Assembly: GCA_948567375.1 (NCBI GenBank)
Contig: OX419756.1
Location: 34,698,552-34,762,551 of the forward strand
Reading direction: 5' to 3'
DNA length: 64,000 nt
Origin: Lunularia cruciata
Lineage: Eukaryota > Streptophyta > Marchantiopsida > Lunulariales > Lunulariaceae
Shown here: one piece after another, positions 1 to 10,442 of the stretch
Layout: each line of letters begins with the position of its first letter
How positions within the stretch are numbered: position 1 is the stretch's first letter
Notes under the pieces: generated by a model
Told to the model about the DNA's origin: nothing
Databases searched by the model: none
What the model saw: the letters and a program-made list of their open reading frames with translations, nothing else
Program-made: the position numbers and the translations under genes

Positions 1-764
1 ATGTTGAGGTGGAACCACTCCTTCACCTCCACCTAATGCTCCTACTATTCTCTATGCACAAGCAATGGCTTCAAATACCGTGCGAGGATTTTGCACCATG
101 ACTTCTTGGCGAATCCGCTCTTTCAACCCTTGTTTGAAATTGTCAAGAGCCTCTGCTGGACTCATGTCGGTAATTTCAACTTGTAGATCCAGAAATGCCT
201 CCACATACTCTTGTACGCTATTCTTCTATCTTAATCCCCATAATCAGGTTTGAGCCATCTGCACAAAATCCACCGATTGAAAATTCTTCAACAGTCCTTC
301 TTGCATTGCTGTCCATGTGACCTCCCTTCTCTCTACCAACATGGATCATTCCCAAGCATCATACCATGTGAGGGCTTTATTGGTCAAGTATCCACATGCA
401 AACACGCCTGCAGCATGCTCTGTGATCTCTGTTGAGAACAATCAAAAATATCCATTCATTCTCGAGATCCAATTTTCCACTACTCCCATCGTACGCTACC
501 CCTTGTAAGGCTCAATGTTGCAGGTCTTCTTCATCCGGAGTAGCAATGTGGCTTCATCATTGATAGGGTTTGTAGGCACGGGTGCCTCTCCAAGTACTTC
601 AGCCGCAAGTATTGGTTTTGAGATGGCTCTTCTTCTTGCATGGCTTGATCGTTCCGGAGGATCTGCACTTGACTTTGTAATGTCTCCATGGTCATCTTAA
701 TCTCTCTAAATTCATTCAACATCCCTTGCATTCCTTGCACCAGCTCTTGCAATTACGGATCCAT
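1..764 (-). pseudogene. Degenerate Ty3/gypsy gag, runs off left edge
   Basis: Conceptual translation of the minus strand gives a Gag with several stops. It starts at an ATG at 762-764 with a helical stretch (QELVQGMQGMLNEFREIK), with a stop already at codon 4. Around 320-480 comes a typical retrotrans_gag core: a W-x-x-x-M pattern, then GYLTNKALTWYDAWE. Around 80-230 the tail of the domain follows (VQEYVEAFLDLQVEI, ALDNFKQGLKERIRQEVM). Gag packages the element RNA into virus-like particles in the cytoplasm. The ORF lies downstream of a primer-binding site and LTR (1355-1746), so this is the 5' end of an element whose pol and 3' LTR are outside the window. The iMet primer site and Gag type fit the chromovirus side of Ty3/gypsy, but no pol is present to settle the clade. 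At least four in-frame stops make it non-functional. Confidence 0.8.
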
Positions 765-1354
765 GGTTCTTGTAACACTCAATTGCTAATGTCTACTTCA
801 ATACACAGTCAATATAATCACTCTAAAAGGCGCACAAACTATTGGAACTACCATTGGGACCTCAGAAGCTATCACTCGTTGATAATACTCCTCACCAAAA
901 TTCCTAACCATAAAATCTCTAAACATCACTTTTGGTCTCACTACATAATGGATTTCTACTTGAGTGTTGAAAGGGAGAGGATTTGGGACATTCATATCCA
1001 TATTATCATAATAGAATGTAGATTGTCAAATCCCACTCTCTGTCATATATCACCATAGGTAGAATCACTAGGTTTGGTGAGTTCATCACTTTGTCCATGA
1101 ATTTTGCACCAAAGTGATAAACTTGTGATACCTTCATCTACTCACGCTGGATGTACATAATCTTGATGTGGAATGGGTTTGAGAATAGAAAGCTAGGTGC
1201 GGGAAATTGTCCTCCCGGCGCATCCATCCCATCCGCTCTCTAAAGTCCTTCCTAAGTCTAGCAATTACTCTATGTTCTCCACCTCAAATTACTCAGTTTC
1301 AGTAGTTCCTGCTATTCCAAGAGGGGTGATCCACTCTCTTGGACTAAAACACTT
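765..1354 (-). other. Leader between primer site and gag of the left-edge gypsy element
   Basis: This is the untranslated leader of the element, between the primer-binding site and the gag ATG. The minus strand has a 67-codon open stretch (798-1001) in the same frame as gag, separated from it by stops. It may be a decayed N-terminal extension of Gag, but it has no recognisable motif. I see nothing else in it. Confidence 0.5.
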
Positions 1355-1366
1355 GCTCTGATACCA
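1355..1366 (-). other. Primer-binding site, initiator tRNA-Met type
   Basis: On the minus strand this reads TGGTATCAGAGC, the classic plant primer-binding site complementary to the 3' end of initiator tRNA-Met. It lies 1 nt inside the LTR end and sets the orientation of the element (5' end at higher coordinates, gag running left). Confidence 0.9.
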
Positions 1367-1367
1367 T

Positions 1368-1746
1368 TGTAATACTCTGAGGACAAGAGAGAGAAAACAC
1401 AGATTGCAAACTCTAACATTTGATGCCCCAAAGGAGCACCTTCTCTTTATTATATAGACAAAGAGGATCTCCTCCAAGGAAGCTCCACCATAGGATTAGG
1501 GACACAGATAGGTGACATGTTAGCAAGCTCCACCCTTGGATTACTTACTTGGATGGGTGACATGTCTGGTCTAGGTCCTATCTGGTTGGTCAAACAAGCT
1601 TTGATCGGAGGGAATCTTTTAGGGAATCTTCCTATAGGAATCTCATAATCACGTGAGTAAGATACCGTTGGAAAGCTCTCAACAAGACAAAGCAGGGGGG
1701 AGGGATGGCTAGCCTTCCTTTCATGGGGGGGGGGGGAATCCGCACA
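1368..1746 (-). mobile_element. 5' LTR of left-edge gypsy element (about 379 bp)
   Basis: The segment has TG...CA ends (plus strand TGTAATAC ... CGCACA) and abuts the primer-binding site. On the minus strand a TATA box (CTATATAATAA, 1447-1457) lies about 80-90 nt before the LTR end, a normal U3/R layout. A run of 12 G (C on the sense strand) at 1725-1736 sits near the U3 start. The inner boundary is firm because of the primer site. The outer boundary at 1746 is inferred only from the CA end, because the partner LTR and the second target-site copy are outside the window. Confidence 0.65.
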
Positions 1747-1798
1747 TTTTCAAGGCCTAATACATTTGTTTAGGCCTCCAATATTGCCTTCAAAGATT

Positions 1799-2112
1799 TC
1801 AAGTATATTTCAGTTCCTACTCTATTAGTAGAAGTCCCCTTTTTGGTGATACCTCTTTCTGATCTGTTTAGGCCATCATGTGTAACATCCTTTCAGATAT
1901 TACCAAACCAATTCTCACCTTTAAATCATATATCTAGCTATTGGTTCTAAGGTTCTCAAGTCTATTTCGGTTTCTGACCTATTAGTAGAAGTACTCTTTT
2001 GGTGATACTTCTATCTTATCTATTTTTATCATCATGTATAACATCATTCTAGATGTTACCAAACCAAATGTCACATCTAGATCATATGGCTAGCTCTTGG
2101 TATTACAGGTTT
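1799..2112. repeat. Two-copy imperfect tandem repeat, period 157 bp
   Basis: The two units start with TCAAGTATATTTC (1799) and TCAAGTCTATTTC (1956). They share CTATTAGTAGAAGT, GGTGATAC and ATTACCAAACCAA blocks at matching offsets. Units are roughly 80 percent identical by eye. No coding potential is seen. The repeat sits between the gypsy LTR and LINE copy A1. Confidence 0.75.
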
Positions 2113-2113
2113 T

Positions 2114-4110
2114 CACTTAAAGATTTGCTAAGCACATTATCAAAGGCCTTCTTGAAATCAATAAATGCAACATAGAGAGCTCTCCCACAACCCTTAGATT
2201 TCTACTAAAAAACATGGAGCATCATTAGGTGGTCCAAAATACTAAGGCCTGATTTGAAACCAGCTTGGCACTTAGCTCAAATTTTGTATTTTTTAGCCCA
2301 AGTACTCAACCTAGACTCCAAAATTTGACTATACAACTTGGCAAAGATACTACCAACTAGTATGGTATGGTAATTGGTGACAACATCTCTTTGGCCATAC
2401 TTGTGAATAGGAACTACCTTCTTCAAGCACCATCTATCAAGAAAGCCACACTTGATTGTCTCATTCAAGAGAAAAGTGAGTACTAGAATCAGTGGCTATC
2501 GCCCCACTTCAAAAGTTCAACACATAGTCCATCAAGGTCTTCAGCCTTACCATTGGCCAACTTCTTGAGTTGGTACTTGACATCAGCTTTGGAGATGGGT
2601 GAGAGCATATCCAAGGCTAGGTGCCATGCTTGGAGCAGCAAGGAAAAAATACAGATCCTTCACATAATTACAAAGCTCCTTCAAGTCCAATGATAGAGAT
2701 GGGAATCTTATCGTAAATTTCTTCTTGAAAGCCTTGGGATTGCTCTTGAGTTCATTATTTACCTAAACCCCCTAAAGTTTGAGAAATTCTTGCTTCTTGC
2801 ACTTCACCAAATTTCTATAAAAGACAAAAGCTTGATTTTGTGCAATTTGATCAAGAGACCTATCTATAGCTTTGATCCTTGCCATTTTACAATCATCATC
2901 ATACCACCTATTGCAAGGGAGACCAAGTCTTTTCCTATGAGAACCTCTTGGAAACAAAGTAGTTGATGTGGATTAACCAAGAAGTTCAACCAACTACTGA
3001 TCACTACAATGTTTAAAATTAGAACTCCATTCTATAGAGCTCAATTTCTCTTGGATAGCTTGAACAATGAACAACAATGAAATATAAAGCCTAGAATACC
3101 CAAAGAGTCAAAAGGTTGAAAACACAATACAAAACACATGAAATGTGAGCTTGTTGGTATAGATCTCTCTTGTGAAAATCTAAATGGAGTTTCCTTCTAA
3201 AATCATTCTCAATAAGCAATGTGGTTCTATTGGAGCAAGGAAGAAGGATGGCACAAGATAGAGATGCATGGTCAGATTTAGGTTGAAGATCTAAAACAAA
3301 AAAATCTGAAGCAAGATGTATATCATTGGGTGAGGTGATTATATAATCTATGGTGCTTGATCCACCACAAGCAAAGCAAAGCAAAGCATGTGCTCTTACA
3401 AGTTCAAGAAATTGAGAAAGACCATTCAAGATCTTCAAGCTATAATTGGTACCAAAGCTCAAAAGTGCTCATTCATGGGTTGGACATAAGATCGTTAAAA
3501 TAGTAGCACCAAGCACTAGAATGTTCTATCAAGCTATGAAAAGGGTTATTCTTAGGTCACTCAACTCAAAGATCTGAGAAGCTTGGATCTTAGCATTGAA
3601 ATCACCAAGAACAAGTATCGCACCTTTATTTTAAACTCCAACACATCCATTGCTAAGAGTGGAAAGGCTACATGGTGTTAAGCACTCCACTTGAATAAAT
3701 TGGTGATGTCAATCAAGCAAAGTAACACACAACAAGGAAGCAAGGTGTAGCAACTCCTCCCATCCTCAACCATTAGTATTGTCTACTTGAGTCTTGGCCT
3801 ATCAAAGAGACTGATTTTTCAAAGCCAAATCTAACGTAAGTAGCAAAACCTTCAAAGCCCTTTCCTCTATGTTGCCTCTGCTTGTTCCAAGTTGAGCCGA
3901 CAAGAGTGAAGCCTTCAATGTCTTGAATGGTGTTTCCTTCATGTTCCCATGTCTCCACAAGATTGATCAGATCAACATCTTGAGTACTTGGTATGTATGA
4001 GCCCATGAGCATTCCAAAATAGCACTCTAAGGGTTAAGAATCGCTATCCACTAGTTGAAAATTTTTCTTCAATAATCGCTGTTCTATTATCTCTCAAGAA
4101 AGCAACAAAA
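2114..4110 (-). mobile_element. LINE alpha copy A1, truncated at both ends
   Basis: This is a minus-strand fragment. Reading 5' to 3' on the element it runs from the end of ORF1 (4110), through the UAG at 4034-4036, the endonuclease (start about 4012), the linker, and into the reverse transcriptase, where it stops at 2114. Recognisable pieces are VDLINLVETWEHEGN (endonuclease ETW box, 3773-4012), CGGSSTIDYIITSPND (3091-3462), SHRKRLGLPCNRWYDDDCK (2772-2957) and the RT block DRWCLKKVVPIHK (2277-2468). Multiple frameshifts separate these. The RT catalytic YADD part and the 3' end are missing. A second, very short LINE end is inserted at 3063-3147. The right end abuts the 5' UTR of copy A2 in opposite orientation. 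Confidence 0.85.
3063..3147 (-). mobile_element. Ultra-short LINE alpha 3'-end insertion nested in A1
   Basis: About 85 bp matching the last bases of the LINE alpha 3' UTR plus a heptamer-like tail (AACAATGAACAACAATGAA on the plus strand). It interrupts the A1 coding sequence at a place that reads GGATAGCTTGTTGGTA in other copies. AGCTTG occurs on both sides (3057-3062 and 3148-3153), consistent with a 6-bp target-site duplication. Part of it could be LINE sequence, because the 3' UTR itself contains GAGC. Confidence 0.8.
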
Positions 4111-5294
4111 GATTGGTATTCATTCTTTCAAAAGTTTGAAACGAGATGAGTTCCAAAATTTTTGCAAGCCATATCTCATTTCACACATGTCCAAACATTG
4201 TGATGTTAGTCTTGTTAGAAGTGCCTTGCCAAAAGCTTTCTATAGATACCAATCTTGCAACAATTTGAGCTCTATACTTAAAGTTACAACCGATTGAATT
4301 TCTTGGTAGGGACTCCACTTTTAGGAGTTTGTAACTGCTTCATATGGTGTCCAAATTGAGTGGTTTTTGTGAAAATAGATGCAAATTTGCAAGATCTTTT
4401 GATTGATATAAAGAAAGTAAATACCTCACATTCATGCACAAAGTAACAGAGATTCAAATTTTGTCACATATGGCAGATTTTAAGGTTTGGAGTTACAATG
4501 TTGAAATGTTGTAACTTTTTTGTCCCATGTCCAAATGTTTCAATATTAGACTCATTAGGAACACCTATGAAAGAAATGTATATTGAGTCCTTGATTGCTG
4601 AAGTTGGAGTCCTATGCAACAAGTTCTGAGTTTCATCATTCTGTGATCTTATGCCCTTGAAGGTGCTCATATTTGAAACTTTCAGAGGTTGGAACTTTGG
4701 ACTCACATCTTCAAATGAGGTGATCTTGGACTCATTAGAAGCATCTTCTCAAGTGCTATTGATTGAAACTTTTTTCATGAAATTTGAAGCTTTGTGCTTG
4801 AAGTGATAAGCATTTGAATTTTGTGGTTCAATGAGATTTAGAAGTTAAGCATAGCAAACTCTAGAGGCCATAACTATGTACCTATTTTCTCAAATGAGTT
4901 GATGTTTGATTCATTTGAAAGAGGTCTTCAAAAGCTTTTGATCAAGACCTTAGTTTTAATATTCTAAGCTTTATGGTGAAGGCTGTAAATTTTTTAAATT
5001 TCAAAAATTTCAAAAATTTAATGTAGAAAAGTGCAGATTCAATAGTTTATAACTTTTGATTTACAAGTCCAAATGATTAGCTTTTTGGTTCAGAAAAATA
5101 AGTATTTGTAGAGCTATTGGTGGATATAGATTCATATAGAGTTCCATTCTGTAAAACAAAAACCATGTGAATTTGAAATCTATAAAATTCTTTCAGATTT
5201 TGCAAACCAAAATTTCAAGAATATTCCAGGATTTCAAAGAGCTTGAGTGAAGGTAGAGGATATATTCTCATAGTAGCACTTTGTAAAGTCTATA
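4111..5294 (+). repeat. LINE alpha A2 5' UTR made of diverged ~175-bp monomers
   Basis: This is non-coding sequence directly upstream of the A2 ORF1 start. A recurring core of the form TCCAAAT..., then a variant of CTCATTAGAAGCACC..., then AAGCTTT appears near 4189, 4350, 4532, 4710, 4893 and 5069, a spacing of about 160-185 bp. The same family of units lies upstream of ORF1 in A4, A6, A9 and A10. By analogy with rodent L1 monomers these could carry the internal promoter, but that role is inference. I saw no clear TATA or initiator motif. Confidence 0.65.
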
Positions 5295-6130
5295 ATGGAA
5301 GTTTCCAAGATTGTGCATGACATTGCTAACATAGCCTTAAAATAATCAGAACTTGCTAAAATGTACAAAAAAGTGAATGACTTCCTCAAGGAACTCAAGA
5401 GCTTCTTTGCCTCTATGTCTCAATGCATGAACACTCTTATGGCAGATTTGGAAACCATAAGATCAAAGGTCATGACTGTGAAAGAAACTTTGAATTTGAT
5501 AACCCAATATATCCATGAACTCAAAAGAAGCAACATATTACTGTTAGACTCCACCAAGGGTATGGTGGGTGTTACCGAGAAGGTTGCTTCTTTGGGAGCA
5601 CAAAACACCAACATTTCTTCACAAAATGGAGTGCAAGAGATTGCTGAGACATTAGAAGTCAAAGTGAAGTTATGTGCTGAAGCTACAAAGGTGGCTCAAA
5701 TCTCCTACTTCTACGAGCATGAGGCTGAAAGGAGAACCAACTAGTTAGAATGAAGAACTTGAGGATTTCAAGTTTGCTAGAGATTGAGAAAGAAGACACC
5801 AAGGCCATAGTATGAGATTTTATTGTTGATTCTTTGAGGGTCCATGATCTTTAAATTTTGCAAGCCTCTAGATAGGGACAGAAAGGTGCACAACCATGAA
5901 GCATTTTTGTGAGGTTTGGCTCAAAAACTCAAAGGAATTCAATGATGGAAAACAAGGCTATGCTAAAGAGGCGGTGCATCTGGTTGGACCCTGATCTCAC
6001 ATCTCTCCAATGGCAAGAAAAGAAGGGAGAATTAGCAAAAGTGAAGAAGGCTCAACAAGTAGGTTTTGTTGCATTCTTGAGAGATAATAGAGCTATGATT
6101 ACTAAAAATAAATTGTCAGCTACTCCATAG
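5295..6130 (+). pseudogene. LINE alpha A2 ORF1 (coiled-coil protein), broken
   Basis: ORF1 starts at ATG 5295 and has a stop at codon 17. A long helical, heptad-like region follows (5361-5744), including FLKELKSFFASMSQCMNTLM and the family-conserved LLDSTKGMVGVTEKVASLGAQ. After a frameshift the C-terminal part (5909-6130) carries RFGSKTQRNSMMENKAMLK and GELAKVKKAQQVGFVAFLRD. It ends at a TAG at 6128-6130 that is conserved between copies. The likely role is the RNA-binding, multimerising ORF1 protein of a LINE ribonucleoprotein. The coiled coil is read from the sequence; RNA binding is inferred from position. No RRM or CCHC motif was recognised. Confidence 0.75.
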
Positions 6131-7817
6131 CAATTCTAGACCCTTACAGTGTTGTTTTGGAATGTTCATGACATCACACATACCAAGTACTCCAGCGCTA
6201 AGCCTTTGTGGGATGATGTTGATCTGATCAATCTTGTGGAGACATGGGAACATGAAGGGAACACCATTCAAGAAATTGAAGGTTTCATTCTTGTTGGTTC
6301 AACCTGGAACAAGCAGAGGCTATATAAAGGAAGGGGCTTTGGAAGTATTGCTATTTACATCAGATTTGGCTTTGAAAAATTAGTCTCTTTGATAGGCCAA
6401 GACTAAAGTGGACAATAACAATGGTTGAAGATTGGAGGAGTCGTTACACCTTGCTTCCTTGTTTTTTGTTACTTTGCTCCATTGATATCACCAATTTATT
6501 CAAGTGGAGCTCTCAACACCATGCAGCCTTTCCACTCCTTGACAAAAGATGTGTTAGAGTTTCAAAGTCAAGCTATAGTGCTTGTTAGCACAATTTCAGT
6601 ACTTTGATTGACGCCTCTCAGATCCTTGAGTTGAGTGACCTTGAGAATGACCCTATTTTTACCTCAATAGACCATTTTAGTGCTTGGTCCTGCTCTTCCA
6701 AAGATCTCATGTCTAACCCCATGAGTGAGCACCATTTGAGCTTTGGTACCAATTGTAGCTTGAAGATCTTGAATGGCCTTTCTCAATTTCTTGAAACTTG
6801 TAAGAGCACATGCTTTGCTTTTGGTGTATCAAAGTGCCATAGATTATATGCTCACCTCACCTAATGATATACACCTTGCTTCAAATTTTGTTATTTTAGA
6901 TCCTTAACCTGAATCTGACCATGCACCTCTATCTTGTACCATCCTTCTTCCTTGCCCCAATAGAACCACATTACCTATGGAGCATGCCTGTAGAGGGAAA
7001 CTTCATGTAGATTTTCACAAGAGATATTTGTACAAACAAGCAATCCAAGAAATTGAGCTCTATGGAGTGGAGTTTTGATTTTCAACAATGTAGTAGATCT
7101 GTTGGTTGAACTTCTTCAATCTACATCAACAACTTCATTTCCAAGAGGTTCACATAGGAAAATACTTGGTCTCCTTGCAATAGGTGGTATGATGCTCCCT
7201 ATAAAATGGTAAGGATCAAAGTTATGGATAGATCTCTTGATCAAATTGCACAAAATTAGGCTTTTATCTCTTATAGAAAGTTGGTGAATCGCAAGAAGCA
7301 TACATTTTTGAGACTCAAGGGAGCTAAAATGAGCATTGAACTTGAGCAGCAATCCCAAGGCTTTCTAGAAGAAGATAACAATAAGGTCTACATCTCTATT
7401 GCTGGACTTGAAGGAGCTTTGTGACTGAAGGATCTGTACTTTTCCCTTGATGCTCCACACATGGCACTTAGCCTTAGCTCTGCTCTCACCATCTCTGAAG
7501 CTGATTTTCAAGTACAAAATCAAGAATTTTGCCAATAGTAAGGCTGAAGACCTTGATGGATTATGTGTTGAACTTCTGAAGTGGGGCGGTAGCCATCTGA
7601 TTCCAATACTCACTTCTCTCTTGAATGAGGTAATCAAGTGTGGCTTTCTTGATAGGTGGTGGTTGAAGAAGGTAGTTCCTATTAACAAGTCTAGCTAGAG
7701 AGATGTTATCACCAATTATCATATTATACTAGTAGGCAGTATCTTTGCTAGGTTTTATGGTTGGATTTTGGAGTCTATGTTGAGTACTTGGGCTGAAAAG
7801 TACAGAATTCAAGCTAA
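6131..7817 (+). pseudogene. LINE alpha A2 endonuclease-RT segment, 3' truncated
   Basis: After the UAG the same frame continues CAA TTC (then a second TAG, where other copies have CAG) into the endonuclease motif LFWNVHD, then INLVETWEHEGN (6149-6406). Later blocks are recognisable in shifted frames: the HFSAWSCSSKDLMSNPMSEH region (6604-6864) and the RT N-terminal block AEDLDGLCVELLKWGGSHL (7447-7698). The reading stops in the RT at 7817 (KYRIQA equivalent), where the sequence switches to minus-strand copy A3. The YADD motif and the 3' end are absent, so it cannot be active. Confidence 0.8.
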
Positions 7818-10442
7818 TTGAGCTCCAATGAAACTCCAACTTCAATGAGTCTCTCACTTAGAGGTTTCCTAAGCACCTTATCAAAGGCCTTCCTGAAATC
7901 AATAAATGCAACAAAGATAGCTCTCCCAACATCCTTAGATTTCCACCACAAAACATGGAGTACCAATAGGTGGTCCAAAGTACCAAAGCCTGATCTAAAA
8001 TCAGCTTGGCACTTAGCTTGAATTCTATACTTTTAGCCCAAATAATCAACCTAGACTCCAAAATTTGACCACACAACTTGGCAAAGATACTACAAACTAG
8101 TATGGTATGGTAATTGATGACAACATCTCTTTGGCCAGACTTGTGAATATGAAGTTACATCTATCAAGAAAGCCATACCTGATTGCCTCATTCAAGAGAG
8201 AAGTGAGTATTGGAATCAGATGGCTATCGCACCACTTCAGAAGTTCAACACATAGTCCATCAAGGTCTTCAGCCTTACCATTGGCCAACTTCTTGAGTTA
8301 GTACTTGACATTAGCTTCAGAGATGGTGAGAGTAGATCCAAGGCTAAGTGCCACGCTTGGACCATCAAGGAAAAAGTACAGATCCCTCACATAGTCACAA
8401 AGCTCCTTCAGGTCCAATGATGGAGATGGAGATCTGATTGTTATCTTCTTCCAGAAAGCCTTGGGATTGCTCCGTAGTTCAGTGCTTAACTCAACCCACT
8501 CGAGTCTGAAAAAAGCTCACTTCTTGCACTTTACCAACTTTCTATAAGAGACAAAAGCCTGATTTTGTGCAATCTGATCTACCTATCCATAGCTTTGATC
8601 CTTGCCATTTTGATCCTCACCTATTGCAAGGGAGACCAAGTCTCTTCCTATCAGAACCTCTTGGAAACAAAGTAGTAGATGCAGATTGAAGAAGTGCAAC
8701 CAATTGATCATTACGTTGTTGAACATGAAAACTCCACTCCATAGAGCTCAATTTCTCTTGGATAGCTTGTTGGTACAGATCTCTCTTGTGAAAATATAGA
8801 TGGAGTTTCCCTCTAAAGGCATGCTCAATAGGTAATGTGGTTCTATTGGGGCAAGGAAGTAGGATGGCATAAGATAGCGGTGCATGGTCAGATTCAAGTT
8901 GAGGATCTAAAATAACAAAATGTGAGACAAGGTGTCTATCACTGGGTGAGGTGAGCATATAATCTATGGTTCTTGATCCACCAAAAGCAAAGCTTGTGCT
9001 CTTACAAGTTTTAGGAAATTGAGAAAGGCCATTCAAGATCATCAAGTTACAATTGGTACCAAAGCTCAAAAAGTGCTCATTCATGGAGTTGGACATAAGA
9101 TCTTTGTAAGAGCAAGACCAAGCACTATAATGGTCTATCAAGGTATGGAAAGGGTCATTCTCAAGGTCACTAAACTCAAGAATTTAAGAAGCTTGGATCC
9201 TAGCATTGAAATCACCAAGAACAAGTATTGCAACTTTACTTTGAGCCAAACCTCACCAAAATGCTTCTTGGTTGTGCACCTTGCTGTCCCAATCTATATG
9301 CTTGCACAATTTAAGGACGACTCTCAAAGAATCAACAATAAACTCACACCCTATGGCCTTGGTGTCTTCCTTCTCAATCTTTGGCAAACCAGAAATTCTC
9401 AAGTTCTTCCTACTAACCGGCTGGTTCTCCTTCTCAATCTCATTCTCTTGCAAGTAAGAGATTTGAGCCACCTTAGTAGCTTCAACATATGACTTCATCT
9501 TCACTTCTAATGTGTTCACAATTTGTTAGAGCTCTTTGCTTTGTGTAGCAATGTTGGTGGCTTGTGCTCCCAAAGAAGCAACTTTCTCTCGCTAGTATCA
9601 ACAATCCCCTTGGTTGATGTTAACAGCAAGATATTACTCTTCTTCAGATCTTGAATCTCTTGGTTGAGAAGGTTCAATTACTCTTTTACAGTGCTGATCT
9701 CAACCTTTACAATTTCCATATCAGTCATGAGATTATTCATTCACTAGGACATAGTTGTAAAGAAGCTTCTAATGTCTTTGTGGAAATCATTGGCTTTCTT
9801 ATACATTTAAGCTAATTGTTGTTGTTTCATGGCTATATCAACTTTGTCTTTCACCACCTTGGACTCCTCCATCATGCCAATAACTCAACAGGATTCAAGA
9901 TTTTCAAGTAGGTTTAGCTTCCATTTAATAGCTCTAAGCACTACTAGCCAGGTGTTTAAGTAAGGACCTTGAGAAGTTGGGTCTAATGAGATAAGAATCA
10001 TCTCGTTTGGACATGTAAGTGCAAAGATAATATCTTCCAAATCTATAGTGCATAGAGATATCAAAGGCAGCAAAATTTAAGGTACCTAGAGCTTATAATC
10101 TATCCTCTAACCTCTATCAATGAGTCTTAAATATAAAGTTCTAAGTGAGTTGGTTCTAATGACAGAAAGATCACTTCATTTGGATTATTGAGTACAAAGA
10201 TACATTGGTTTGAATTAACACTTCAGAATGCTATGATGTACAAAGAGTCACAGATTTCAAATTGTCACAACTTCCTTGTCTGGCCTTCCATAACAACAAA
10301 TGAGACCTCAAAATAAACCTTGCACAATACTTTTTCAATTGTCCTAAAATCACTTGACATATAAGTATAGAGCAATCCCACTTCTCGTGTGCAGATCTTA
10401 ACACCAAGTACTTGGATGTGACAGTGTGAATCAAATGGTCAT
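7818..10442 (-). mobile_element. LINE alpha copy A3, first part (RT, endonuclease, ORF1, start of 5' UTR)
   Basis: Minus-strand copy, 3' truncated at the junction with A2. It contains RT N-terminal sequence (8097-8288, AEDLDGLCVELLKW), the C-terminal half of the endonuclease (8617-9141, SDHAPLSYAILLPC and GGSRTIDYMLTS), then an internal deletion at about 9242 that removes the ETW and FWNVHG parts and the UAG. ORF1 follows (9253-9890; EVEKENQ-like, LRISGLPKIEKEDTKA), then 5' UTR monomers up to 10442. The 5' UTR is interrupted there by a 3.04-kb insertion and resumes at 13485. Confidence 0.8.

Noticed and set aside
7800-7840. Twin priming as the cause of the A2/A3 inversion
   Set aside because: Twin priming inverts a 5' part against a retained 3' end; here neither copy has a 3' end and both have 5' UTRs.
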